Below the pieces are notes generated by a model that saw only the letters and a list, made by a program, of their open reading frames with translations, had not been told where the DNA came from and searched no databases. From the NCBI GenBank assembly GCA_003554375.1, contig PWGF01000131.1, positions 1 to 12,299 on the forward strand: a stretch of 12,299 nucleotides of DNA, given 5' to 3'. A program made the position numbers and the translations under genes. Below are positions 6,083-12,299 of the stretch, piece after piece (positions within the stretch are counted from its first letter, which is position 1; every line of letters starts with the position of its first letter). Origin of the DNA: Spirochaetaceae bacterium (lineage in GTDB: Bacteria > Spirochaetota > Spirochaetia > DSM-27196 > SKKC01).

Positions 6083-6741
6083 CTGCCAAAAGACCTCAAC
6101 CTCCAACAGCCCCTCTCGCGGTGCGTTACTTCTTCTATATTGTGGCGCTTGCACTTCTGGTTCTCCCGCTTATCGCCTGGCTCGAGAACGCGCTCCCGTT
6201 CTACCAAGCCGGCGGCAATCTCGGCTTCCTTCTATTGCAGCTTCCGGCTCGGCTTTTTGCACTCATAGGATTTGTACTGATGTTCTTCCAGTTCATACTC
6301 GGAACGCGGCTTCCGCTGTGGGAGAAGGTGGTCGCGCGAGCTCAGAACCTGAAGCGCCATCGAACCATTGGGAAGATCGGGTTCTTTCTGATTCTCCTCC
6401 ACGGCCTCATGATCCTGATCCACGACTACATCAGTGCCGGACAACTCCTGTTTGATACGTGGCGCATTGTCGGTATCATTGCTCTGGTTCTGCTAATCGT
6501 AGCCGTCATCGCCGCGTGGTTCTTTCGACCTTTGAAGCTCAGTCGTAAGGCGTGGCGGACAATCCATCTGCCGGCTTACGTAGTATTTCCTCTAGGGTTC
6601 TTCCACGCACGGGCCCTCGGGACCGAGTTAGCTACCTCGCCGGCGCTCGACATTCAGCTTCTGATCCTCTTCGGGATCTACTGTGTCATTCTCGTTTACC
6701 GAATCTATGTGACCTTGCGAGAGAAATTCGCCTCATCGTAG
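6079..6741 (+). CDS. Ferric-reductase-like / MsrQ-like transmembrane haem protein
   Basis: A 220-residue integral membrane protein with about six hydrophobic helices (roughly 16-36, 50-75, 97-118, 128-149, 162-180 and 190-212). The motif HRTIGK...LLHG (H94, H108) plus H115, H163 and H176 match the ferric-reductase-like domain, in which His pairs on two helices hold b-type haems that carry electrons across the membrane. There is no FAD/NAD(P)H domain, as in YedZ/MsrQ, so it needs a separate electron donor and acceptor. No MsrP partner is in the window, so the methionine-sulfoxide-repair role of MsrQ should not be assumed. The ATG at 6079 fits where the hydrophilic N-terminus begins. Translation may be coupled to a four-codon upstream frame. 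The divergent Crp/Fnr gene is its probable regulator. Confidence 0.78.
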   Translation: MTAKRPQPPTAPLAVRYFFYIVALALLVLPLIAWLENALPFYQAGGNLGFLLLQLPARLFALIGFVLMFFQFILGTRLPLWEKVVARAQNLKRHRTIGKIGFFLILLHGLMILIHDYISAGQLLFDTWRIVGIIALVLLIVAVIAAWFFRPLKLSRKAWRTIHLPAYVVFPLGFFHARALGTELATSPALDIQLLILFGIYCVILVYRIYVTLREKFASS

Positions 6742-6794
6742 TCGTAGGGACGGCAGGGGTCGGCGCTTCCGCCCTCGGGCCTCCGGCCGCGCCC

Positions 6795-6864
6795 CAGACG
6801 GTCTTCCAGACGCCGCGCCCCAGGCGCCCCCCAGGCGCCCCCCAGGCGGCCCCCAGGCGGCCCC
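6795..6864. repeat. Degenerate 11-bp GC-rich tandem repeat with G-quadruplex potential
   Basis: CAGGCG recurs exactly every 11 bases at 6821, 6832, 6843 and 6854. The first two units are identical (CAGGCGCCCCC) and so are the last two (CAGGCGGCCCC). Two degenerate units (CAGACG at 6795 and 6807) precede them. On the minus strand this gives five runs of four to six G separated by 5-6 bases, a strong quadruplex pattern; the plus strand is correspondingly C-rich. It lies downstream of the ferric-reductase-like gene and outside any credible gene. Confidence 0.85.
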
Positions 6865-6962
6865 GCATCAAAGGGCAGCGACATCTCTCCTGACTATGTC
6901 GCCGCCGGCTGTGGGGTTTTCTGCACCCCATCGCCATCGGATTCGCAGCGAAGTCCCAATCG

Positions 6963-6999
6963 AAAACGTGCCCCGACCATCGCAATGACCGGGGCACGT
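6963..6999 (-). terminator. Rho-independent terminator of the lipoprotein gene
   Basis: A perfect 10-bp stem (ACGTGCCCCG 6966-6975, CGGGGCACGT 6990-6999) with a 14-base loop lies about 70 bases past the stop of the minus-strand lipoprotein. On that strand it is followed by TTTT. The loop is long and the T-run short, but the stem is strong. It may also stop read-through from the convergent gene. Confidence 0.65.
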
Positions 7000-7065
7000 A
7001 CGGACGGGCAACGGAACCGGCAAGCGCTGTGCGCTGCCTTTCTGTGATCTAAGTCGGCCCGGAAC

Positions 7066-7440
7066 CTACCGGGACACGGCGGTTCCTTCAGCCTCGATCG
7101 TTCCCCAGTTTATGATAGGAACGAACGCGGAGAGAATGTAGTCTATGGCGGTGAATCCGTAACGGATCTCCAAGTCCGTCACTGCATCGCCGCCATGTGC
7201 CTCGAGCTGCGGATCCAGGAGCAGGTCGACGTTCTCCCAGTATTTGTCGCCTAGCGGAACGAGGTCCGGATGGATGATGTACATAAACGACTCAGACGTG
7301 TCGACCTGTCCTTCTGCCTCACCTTCGACTTCCGCATAGGCCAAGCGCCCGCTGTCGGAAGCAAAGGTCGTCATGCATCCTGACAACACTACCGCTGTGG
7401 CCAACAGCACGAGCCCAATTGCATAGTGCTTTTTCCTCAT
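7066..7440 (-). CDS. Small lipoprotein of unknown function
   Basis: A 124-residue protein with a lipoprotein signal: basic start MRKK, a hydrophobic stretch (7-18) and the lipobox LSGC with C22 as the lipidated residue. The mature part is about 103 residues and mixed alpha/beta in appearance. It ends with a conserved-looking segment, AVTDLEIRYGFTAIDYILSAFVPIINWGTIEAEGTA; within it the DLEI...YGFTAIDYILSAFVPIINWG part contains a hydrophobic helix or hairpin. I do not recognise a named family; similar small lipoproteins occur in spirochaetes. The start is supported by AAGGGGG 6-7 bases upstream. It stands alone, diverges from the methyltransferase gene and has its own terminator. Confidence 0.82.
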   Translation of the reverse strand: MRKKHYAIGLVLLATAVVLSGCMTTFASDSGRLAYAEVEGEAEGQVDTSESFMYIIHPDLVPLGDKYWENVDLLLDPQLEAHGGDAVTDLEIRYGFTAIDYILSAFVPIINWGTIEAEGTAVSR

Positions 7441-7580
7441 CGTATCCCCCTTTTCAGTATTTCGCGAGAGTTCGTGCCCGTTCCCGTCCGTCGCGTCATC
7501 ATGTTGCTACTCGGAAGGACTCACCCTTGGAGCCGCTTCCCCCCTAACTGGCCGGCTGCTGCATGCGTGCCTAAACGGCG

Positions 7581-7600
7581 ACTTCTGTCCACACAGAAGT
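7581..7600. promoter_or_regulatory. Perfect 8-bp dyad with 4-base loop
   Basis: ACTTCTGT (7581-7588) and ACAGAAGT (7593-7600) are perfect inverted copies around CCAC, followed on the plus strand by ATTTTG. It could be an operator or a weak hairpin. It lies between the divergent lipoprotein and methyltransferase genes. Confidence 0.5.
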
Positions 7601-7614
7601 ATTTTGCACACAGA

Positions 7615-7635
7615 GTTAGTGCATCCGACACTAAC
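7615..7635. promoter_or_regulatory. Perfect 7-bp dyad with 7-base spacer
   Basis: GTTAGTG (7615-7621) and CACTAAC (7629-7635) are exact inverted copies separated by 7 bases. This size and spacing are typical of an operator for a dimeric regulator. It lies about 30 bp upstream of the TATAAT at 7664. Confidence 0.5.
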
Positions 7636-7663
7636 AGCCCGCTTTCTTCGTTACCATAGGATC

Positions 7664-7681
7664 TATAATTAGGCCCTAATT
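7664..7681 (+). promoter_or_regulatory. TATAAT -10 overlapped by a 15-bp dyad, before the methyltransferase
   Basis: A perfect TATAAT (7664-7669) overlaps a 15-bp dyad, AATTAGGCCCTAATT (7667-7681; 7-bp arms around one base). A protein bound there would cover the -10 and the start of transcription. No convincing -35 lies 16-18 bp upstream, which suggests dependence on an activator. A transcript from about 7676 would have a leader of about 210 bases before the TTG at 7887. Confidence 0.5.
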
Positions 7682-7886
7682 GTAAGAGCAGAACATATCA
7701 CTTGCCAATCTCGGCGTCAATGGAGAACACAAGAAAACATTGTTTATGCTACCGCCAAGCATTATTCCGTCGCTGACCGTTATCCGATACGCTTCTATAT
7801 GCTTGCATAATATCGAGGACATCTTGAATATTTTTCCGGTTGAACTGTTGGGCGTGTCGGGGTATTTTGCCGAGAAGGAGGTTGCT

Positions 7887-8549
7887 TTGAACCCGCCGCT
7901 TCAGATCACCGAAACGCTCTACGATTACATTCTTGACCACAATCCTCCCGAATCAGAAGCTCAACGACGATGCCGAGAGGACACCCAACAGATGGCAGAG
8001 CGCGGGATGCAGATTCCTCCGGATCAGGGGATGCTGTTTGCCTTCCTGACGAAGCTCATAGGCGCTCGACAGATTTTGGAGATTGGCACCTTCACCGGGT
8101 ACTCCGCCTTGGCATTTGCCCAAGCGTTGCCCGAGGACGGTACGGTAGTTTCGTGCGACCGCAACGAAAAATACCTCTCCTTGGCTTACGCTTACTGGAA
8201 GGAGGCAGGCGTAGCCCACAAGATTTGCACACGGACTGGCCCAGCTCTACAGACGCTCAACACCCTCCAGAAGGAGGGCAACGAGGGCACATTCGATATC
8301 GCGTTCATCGACGCGGACAAGGTGAACTACCCTGCGTACTTCGAACGATGCCTCGCACTGGTACGAACGGGCGGTCTAATTCTTGTGGACAACGTGCTGT
8401 GGTACGGATCAGTGGTCCGGCCGGAGGACACCGACGCCGATGTGATGGCCATTCAGTCATTCAACGACGCGCTCAGAGCCGATAACCGAATCGATCTCTG
8501 CATGCTGGGAATCGGCGACGGAGTGACGCTGGCTCGCCGGCGGCGATAG
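7887..8549 (+). CDS. SAM-dependent O-methyltransferase (caffeoyl-CoA OMT-like)
   Basis: A cytoplasmic Class I methyltransferase of the catechol/caffeoyl-CoA O-methyltransferase type, which transfers methyl from SAM to a vicinal hydroxyl using a divalent metal. The SAM-binding motif ILEIGTFTGYSALAFA begins at residue 63. Metal ligands are visible as FIDADKVNY (D142) and VDN (D168, N169). The bacterial members' substrates are mostly unknown, and context does not reveal this one. The TTG at 7887 was chosen because a full AAGGAGGT (7875-7882) sits just upstream and gives 220 residues, the usual length. An ATG at 7740 would add 49 residues without homology. It ends one base before the stop of the convergent gene. 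Confidence 0.88.
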   Translation: MNPPLQITETLYDYILDHNPPESEAQRRCREDTQQMAERGMQIPPDQGMLFAFLTKLIGARQILEIGTFTGYSALAFAQALPEDGTVVSCDRNEKYLSLAYAYWKEAGVAHKICTRTGPALQTLNTLQKEGNEGTFDIAFIDADKVNYPAYFERCLALVRTGGLILVDNVLWYGSVVRPEDTDADVMAIQSFNDALRADNRIDLCMLGIGDGVTLARRRR

Positions 8550-8550
8550 C

Positions 8551-9057
8551 TCAGCGGTCCAAATAGCTGTCCAAGATATACCACTCGATCTGCCCGTCGG
8601 CTCTCTTTCGATAGGCAAGCAGCATCGCACCTCCAATATGCCCATCCTCGAAATGGGCGTAGATCCAGTGGTTGTCCAAGACCCGAATGTTGTCCTCCGT
8701 GTAGAAACCCATCGTTCCACCGAGGACTCCCTCGTATGGGATAAGCTCGGGACGATTCAGAAGATCCTCCACCAGCGTGTCCGCATCCGCGAGGCGGGCC
8801 GGTTCAGTTGGGTAAGGGCCGGGCGGTCGCCGCGTCCACGCTCGATTCTCACCCCGATGGACCTCCGGATAGCCGACACCGGTGGCGTCATCCGGTATTG
8901 CAGCCTCGGGAGCCGGGCTCACGGCGTGACCGTAAAACAGCTCCTCCACAAACGGAAGCTGTCCGCTAAACGCAAGAGCCGACAGCGCCACAGCCAGCGC
9001 AACAGCCATGACTGTGTTCAACACTACCAAGACAGTATCAGCTCGCCTCGCGCCCAT
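8551..9057 (-). CDS. Membrane-anchored protein of unknown function
   Basis: A 168-residue protein with one N-terminal hydrophobic helix (about 8-32) and no cleavage site or lipobox. It is probably anchored in the inner membrane with its body outside the cytoplasm. Residues about 45-95 are Pro/Ala/Arg-rich and look like a linker. The C-terminal 60-70 residues form a compact domain with the blocks GGTMGFYTEDNIRVLDNHWI and EDGHIGGAMLLAY, ending WYILDSYLDR. I do not recognise the family. The start has TAGGAG about 8 bases upstream. Its stop is one base from the stop of the convergent methyltransferase, leaving no room for a terminator. Confidence 0.78.
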   Translation of the reverse strand: MGARRADTVLVVLNTVMAVALAVALSALAFSGQLPFVEELFYGHAVSPAPEAAIPDDATGVGYPEVHRGENRAWTRRPPGPYPTEPARLADADTLVEDLLNRPELIPYEGVLGGTMGFYTEDNIRVLDNHWIYAHFEDGHIGGAMLLAYRKRADGQIEWYILDSYLDR

Positions 9058-9122
9058 GCGTAGAATCTCCTACCTTTCGCCCCGGATGGCAACCTCCCCG
9101 GACGCCGTCTCACCCACTGAGT

Positions 9123-9141
9123 GCCGCCGGCTGCCGGCGGC
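9123..9141. other. Strong GC hairpin in a divergent gap
   Basis: GCCGCCGG (9123-9130) and CCGGCGGC (9134-9141) pair perfectly around CTG. It lies between the membrane-anchored protein gene and apbE, with no T-run on either side, so it is not a typical terminator. The rest of the 255-base gap shows no gene. Confidence 0.5.
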
Positions 9142-9276
9142 GACACGGCTTGCAAGCTGCGTCCTGCGATCCGCGGCGGCGAAGAGTCCCTCAACCACAA
9201 CACACGCGACGCCACCCGCGGTTGGGCAGCCCGGTCCATGGCGGCCGGATCGGGTCTCGGATAACGAGTTCTCCAA

Positions 9277-9306
9277 TTGATCCGCCGGGCTCCCATCTGA
9301 TATAGA
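9277..9306 (+). promoter_or_regulatory. Weak promoter candidate for apbE
   Basis: TTGATC (9277-9282), an 18-bp spacer and TATAGA (9301-9306) each match consensus at four of six bases. Transcription would start at or next to the ATG at 9313. With no ribosome binding site upstream of that ATG, this fits a leaderless mRNA but remains weak. Confidence 0.3.
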
Positions 9307-9312
9307 ACAGCT

Positions 9313-10401
9313 ATGGCATCTGGAAGTCCCTCCCGCCGGACCGGACTTGCCTCCCGGCACCCGGCCGCTCTTGTCGCACTGGTAGCACTGGTCGTAGCGA
9401 GCGCTTGTCGAGACCCTCAGGAGGATCCGAAATCGCGCACGGAGTTTCTGTTGGGGACCAACGCCACCATTTCGATCTACCAACAGGTATCGGATGATGC
9501 TTTTGACCGAGCGTACTTGAGGGCTCGAGAGATCCAAGATCTCATGAGCATAAACGAGGACGAGTACAAAGAGACTGAGATTCTTCGGGTCAACCGCCGC
9601 GCAGGCAAGGAACCGGTAACAGTGAGCGAGGATACCTTTACCGTAGTCGAGGCGGCGAAGCGGTTCGGAGCAGAAACCGATGGCGCCTTTGACATTACGA
9701 TCGCCCCGATCGTCGAGCTCTGGGGCATCGGCACGGATCGCGAGGGGATACCTTCGGATGAAGATATCGCCGAGCGCCTTCAATACGTGGATTATCGCCG
9801 CATCGAGCTCGATCGGGACGAACGTAGCATCTTCCTGCCTGAGTCGGGCATGGGTATCGACGTCGGAGGAATTGCCAAGGGATTTGCCGTGCGGGAATCC
9901 GCCCGAATCCTGCGCGACAAGGGCGTCGAGCATGCGATTCTCGAGTTCGGCGGAGACATAGAGCTCATCGGAACACGTCCGGACGGAGATCCGTGGCGCA
10001 TCGGCATTCAGCATCCTTCGGGCCGGCGTCAACGCTTGCTCGGGACAGTGAGTTTGTCGGACACCTCGATCGTCTCATCCGGCCCCTACGAACGCTACTT
10101 CGAGAAGGATGGCGAACGGTACCACCATATCTTCAGCCCCGAAGACGGGCGCCCCGTGCGCAATCGTCTAACGTCGGTTACCGTTGTCGGAGACGATTCG
10201 ATCGAGACCGACACATTGAGCACCGCTGCCTTCATACTTGGCTTAGACCGCGGTTTTTCGCTCCTCGAGGAGCGCGCAGGAATCGAAGGTATTATAGCCA
10301 CGGAAGACGGCGAAGTCTTCGTGACTGGCGGCCTCAGAGACAATTTCGAAGTCACTGCCGACGATTTCGAACTCATCGACTCCCTCCCGCCCCCCCACTG
10401 A
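9313..10401 (+). CDS. apbE: FAD:protein FMN transferase, lipoprotein (ApbE family)
   Basis: ApbE links FMN covalently to a Thr or Ser of exported flavoproteins such as RnfG, NqrC and FMN-binding-domain proteins, using FAD and Mg2+. The 362 residues begin with an Arg-containing signal and a hydrophobic core (18-30) ending VASAC, so C32 is probably lipidated and the enzyme sits outside the cytoplasmic membrane. Family blocks are FGAETDGAFDITIAPIVELW (FAD site), GMGIDVGGIAKGFAV, EFGGDIELIG, YHHIFSPEDGRPV, and DTLSTAAFILG with the metal-binding Asp and Thr (D300, T304). All key blocks are intact. No clear ribosome binding site precedes the ATG. No acceptor protein is in the window; the ferric-reductase-like protein about 3 kb away is a possible redox relative but lacks an FMN-binding domain. 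Some spirochaete homologues also hydrolyse FAD. Confidence 0.92.
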   Translation: MASGSPSRRTGLASRHPAALVALVALVVASACRDPQEDPKSRTEFLLGTNATISIYQQVSDDAFDRAYLRAREIQDLMSINEDEYKETEILRVNRRAGKEPVTVSEDTFTVVEAAKRFGAETDGAFDITIAPIVELWGIGTDREGIPSDEDIAERLQYVDYRRIELDRDERSIFLPESGMGIDVGGIAKGFAVRESARILRDKGVEHAILEFGGDIELIGTRPDGDPWRIGIQHPSGRRQRLLGTVSLSDTSIVSSGPYERYFEKDGERYHHIFSPEDGRPVRNRLTSVTVVGDDSIETDTLSTAAFILGLDRGFSLLEERAGIEGIIATEDGEVFVTGGLRDNFEVTADDFELIDSLPPPH

Positions 10402-10413
10402 CTCATAAGTGGG
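10394..10413 (+). terminator. Weak hairpin at the end of apbE
   Basis: CCCACT (10394-10399) and AGTGGG (10408-10413) form a 6-bp stem with an 8-base loop across the apbE stop codon. There is no T-run, so termination here is uncertain. The 242-base gap that follows holds no gene apart from the promoter of the next one. Confidence 0.3.
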
Positions 10414-10596
10414 ACCGCTTCCATTCGCCGGGGGCAGCTGGTCCGCCCTCGCTCATGGCTGTTCCGTCTGCGATAGGCCGGCACGCTCCCTCTACCGAAC
10501 TGACGGCACATCGGAACGCTGCGATGTGGCTACAGGGCTACGCGCTGTCTCCAATGATTCCGCCAAGAGCGGCTCCATCCTGCAGCTGACAGCATG

Positions 10597-10624
10597 TTGC
10601 CATTAGCCCGTTCTGCACAATAAT
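10597..10624 (+). promoter_or_regulatory. Promoter of the LuxR-type regulator
   Basis: TTGCCA (10597-10602), a 16-bp spacer and AATAAT (10619-10624) each match consensus at five of six bases. Transcription would start near 10631, just ahead of the GGGG ribosome binding site at 10632-10635 and the GTG at 10644, so the leader is very short. Confidence 0.5.
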
Positions 10625-10643
10625 TTCGAAAGGGGTTGATTTC

Positions 10644-11453
10644 GTGTCTCACAGAGAACATTCTGGCCAACTATGTGTGGTACTGATTTCTTCGTGCAGA
10701 ACTTGCTATAGCAGATATATCCAACACACCAAGCATCTACTACAATGTACCACAAAGCACCACTCTTCGCTTCCCGGCCTATCTCGCTTACTTCTGGATT
10801 ACCGACAGCTGGTATTTGTGTTTGACCTCACCGTCGCCCCGGTGCAGCACTCCACCGTGAAGCGGCTACAGAAGCCGCTACTCACTCACGATTGCAGATT
10901 AGCGTGCATCGGCACCACGCCGGATACTTGGAGCTTTGTATATGAGTGCAAGGTTCCTCTGGACGGCCGCTTCTCTCCTGAGGATACCCCGGCGGATATA
11001 GCCACCGGTATGACTGCAATGCTCTCCGGCCGGACCTGGTTCAACAGAGAGGACCTGAACGCGCTTCGTGTTTGGAGTCACATTGTGGCACCGGTCTCTG
11101 AAGAAACAGCGCTCCCCCTCACGCGCCGAGAGCGGCAAGTTCTCTCTCTGATTGCGACAGGCTTCCGTAATCCGGCCATCGCCGAGAAACTAGGAATCAG
11201 CCTTCCGACGGTGAAGACTCACGTGTCGGCCCTTTTGAGAAAAACGAGAAGCAAAAGCCGAACGGCCATGGCCTACCGTAACCTTCCAACACCGGGGCAC
11301 CCACTTCTTCAGAATTGCCCAACACCGCCGGCAGAAGAAGCCCGCGACCCCTCGCCGGTACCAGGCCTCTGCTGTGCTTCTTCGATGGCTTCAGAGTGCG
11401 AAACATGTCCCCGCACGGGTCGATATTGTGACCGCTCACGTACACAGTGGTAG
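10644..11453 (+). CDS. LuxR/NarL-type regulator with degenerate receiver domain
   Basis: A 269-residue protein with a clear LuxR-type helix-turn-helix at about 158-212 (LTRRERQVLSLIATG..., with the recognition helix SLPTVKTHVSALL). The N-terminal 125 or so residues look like a receiver fold: strand LCVVLISS, strand LVFVFDLTV with an Asp where the phosphorylated residue would be, and strand RLACIGT. The acidic pair after the first strand is Ser-Ser and the usual late Lys is not obvious, so normal phosphorylation is doubtful. After the DNA-binding domain comes a Pro/Cys-rich tail of about 50 residues with seven cysteines, unusual for the family. The GTG start has AAAGGGG about 8 bases upstream. 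The first 120 bases are AT-richer than the neighbours. No sensor kinase is adjacent, and the targets are unknown. Confidence 0.8.
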   Translation: MSHREHSGQLCVVLISSCRTCYSRYIQHTKHLLQCTTKHHSSLPGLSRLLLDYRQLVFVFDLTVAPVQHSTVKRLQKPLLTHDCRLACIGTTPDTWSFVYECKVPLDGRFSPEDTPADIATGMTAMLSGRTWFNREDLNALRVWSHIVAPVSEETALPLTRRERQVLSLIATGFRNPAIAEKLGISLPTVKTHVSALLRKTRSKSRTAMAYRNLPTPGHPLLQNCPTPPAEEARDPSPVPGLCCASSMASECETCPRTGRYCDRSRTQW

Positions 11454-11482
11454 AGTGGTTGTGTACTGAAACGATTCGAGGT

Positions 11483-12299
11483 TTACCGCCGCGTAGATCT
11501 ACGCCGAAAAGTGTTAGCTACCGTCAAAAAGGCGGCCGGGTCGACGTTCTCCGGGCCGATATGCACTTCGAAGTGCACGTGCGGGCCGGTAGAACGCCCG
11601 GTGGTACCAAGAATGCCCAGCTGTTCTCCCTGCGACACCTCGTCCCCCACTGAGACATCAATACGGGAAAGGTGTGCGTATCGTGTTACCATCCCGAAGC
11701 GGTGCTGGACATCTACGTAGTAACCGTACCCGTACTGTTGGAAATCCGTCTCAATCACCGTTCCGTTCGCGGCGGCAACTACCGGAGTATTGGCGCGAAA
11801 ATCAGCGATATCGATTCCCCGGTGAAAATACCACCTATTGGTGAACGGATTGACGTTGGCCCCCCACTCCATAGTGACGGTCCCGGATCCTCGCCCCACC
11901 GGCCAGTGAACAGGAATATCCTCGAGAAAGCGAGAAGTAGTATCCAGAACCTCACCTGCGGAAACGAGTGGCGGCCCAGCCGCCTCCAACCGGCTCCCCA
12001 GCCTCTGCAGCCCGGCCACTTCATCTCTCCGATCGGCTTCCCCGGCCAACAGATCATCCAGCCGGCGCGCGCTGTCTGAAGAGCTGTTTCCCGGTAACGA
12101 GACCAAAGTATCGTCTAGGATCCGCTCGAAAGACCGGGCACCACCCAGAAGCTCCAGAACATCGTCCCGAAGCGCATCCACACTGGCTCGTGTTTCCGAC
12201 AGCCCTTCGGTCGAACGCTCCATCTGCTCCATTCGGGCGAATCCGTCGTGGATCATGTATATGGAAGCGCCGGAGAGAACTACGATAGTGCCCAGGAAA
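11483..12299 (-). CDS. M23-family (LytM-like) peptidase, membrane-anchored, N-terminus outside window
   Basis: The frame stays open to the right edge, so the gene is cut at its N-terminus; 271 codons are visible. Reading in from the edge the residues FLGTIVVLSGASIY are the end of a membrane helix, continuous with the Met at 12256, so that Met is not the start. A predicted coiled region rich in Glu, Arg and Leu follows (about 12250-11950). The C-terminal domain has the zinc-site motifs HRGIDIAD (His and Asp, near 11824-11805), YAHLSRID, and HVHFE (near 11580-11564). M23 enzymes cut peptidoglycan cross-links or, when degenerate, activate amidases; here the ligands appear complete, so an active endopeptidase in the periplasm is likely. 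Similar anchored proteins with a WPV...G...PFT..WYFHRGIDI pattern are common in spirochaetes. It converges on the LuxR-type gene, leaving 29 bases. Confidence 0.9.
   Translation of the reverse strand, partial: FLGTIVVLSGASIYMIHDGFARMEQMERSTEGLSETRASVDALRDDVLELLGGARSFERILDDTLVSLPGNSSSDSARRLDDLLAGEADRRDEVAGLQRLGSRLEAAGPPLVSAGEVLDTTSRFLEDIPVHWPVGRGSGTVTMEWGANVNPFTNRWYFHRGIDIADFRANTPVVAAANGTVIETDFQQYGYGYYVDVQHRFGMVTRYAHLSRIDVSVGDEVSQGEQLGILGTTGRSTGPHVHFEVHIGPENVDPAAFLTVANTFRRRSTRR

Larger units (their letters stand above)
6742..7065. other. Non-coding stretch between convergent genes
   Basis: These 324 bases separate two convergent genes. They contain the 11-bp repeat, a minor hairpin (TGGGGT with ACCCCA, about 6912-6930) and the terminator of the lipoprotein gene. 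The open frames across the repeat give Pro/Arg/Gly-rich peptides with no ribosome binding site and are not credible genes. Confidence 0.7.
7441..7886. other. Long divergent intergenic region
   Basis: These 446 bases lie between the start of the lipoprotein and the start of the methyltransferase. They hold three perfect dyads and one good -10, described separately. The reading frame open from 7740 in phase with the methyltransferase is AT-richer, lacks a ribosome binding site and does not resemble the family, so it is treated as leader. No other gene was seen. Confidence 0.6.

Noticed and set aside
7585..7593. A possible DnaA box (CTGTCCACA)
   Set aside because: It is a single poor match lying within a dyad that explains it better. 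There is no cluster of boxes or AT-rich unwinding region.
8543..8560. A tRNA D-arm-like string (GATAGCTCAGCGGT)
   Set aside because: There is no anticodon arm, T-arm or acceptor stem at the right distances. It spans the stop codons of two convergent genes.
9070..10032. A 320-residue minus-strand frame
   Set aside because: Most of it is antisense to apbE, whose family motifs are intact. The translation has no recognisable domain.
11491..11504. A 14-bp palindrome at the end of the M23 gene
   Set aside because: It lies in coding sequence and has no T-run on either side, so it does not look like a terminator or a clear operator.
11562..11577. A perfect 16-bp palindrome in the M23 gene
   Set aside because: It encodes the alternating His-Val-His-Phe-Glu-Val-His zinc-site segment. 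The symmetry follows from the codons and needs no regulatory explanation.

Overview
The window reads as ordinary bacterial chromosome with fairly high GC content. The best guess for the host is a free-living or marine-type member of the Spirochaetota. This rests on a lipoprotein-type ApbE, an anchored M23 peptidase of the kind common in spirochaetes, and several lipid- or membrane-anchored surface proteins next to a sugar-phosphorylase cluster. It is an inference from protein character; no rRNA or marker gene is present. No tRNA, rRNA, insertion sequence, CRISPR array or phage gene was seen.

Bases 1-5118 form a chitobiose/N-acetylglucosamine module. On the minus strand, chbP (N,N'-diacetylchitobiose phosphorylase, GH94) is followed by the first 30 codons of a ROK-family repressor cut by the left edge. 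On the plus strand, a cytoplasmic GH20 beta-N-acetylhexosaminidase is translationally coupled to a small DUF1893/TM1506-like protein. The chbP and ROK-gene promoters share one layout: TTGACA, a 17-bp spacer, a -10, then a near-identical 17-bp dyad just downstream. The simplest model is that the ROK protein represses chbP and itself until a chitin-derived sugar is present. The hexosaminidase promoter lies back-to-back with that of chbP. Together the two enzymes would turn imported chitin oligomers into GlcNAc and GlcNAc-1-phosphate.

Bases 5086-6741 hold a Crp/Fnr-type regulator with N-terminal cysteines. It diverges from a six-helix ferric-reductase-like (MsrQ-like) haem membrane protein, a layout that suggests redox or oxygen control of that protein. 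Bases 6742-7065 are non-coding and contain an 11-bp tandem repeat with strong G-quadruplex potential on the minus strand, plus a terminator. Bases 7066-9057 carry a small lipoprotein, a SAM-dependent O-methyltransferase with a TTG start, and a membrane-anchored protein of unknown function. The gap before the methyltransferase contains three separate perfect dyads.

Bases 9313-12299 hold a lipoprotein ApbE (FAD:protein FMN transferase), a LuxR/NarL-type regulator with a degenerate receiver domain and a cysteine-rich tail, and an M23 peptidase running off the right edge. The ferric-reductase-like protein, ApbE and the Fnr-like regulator hint at a membrane redox theme, but no FMN-accepting protein lies in the window.
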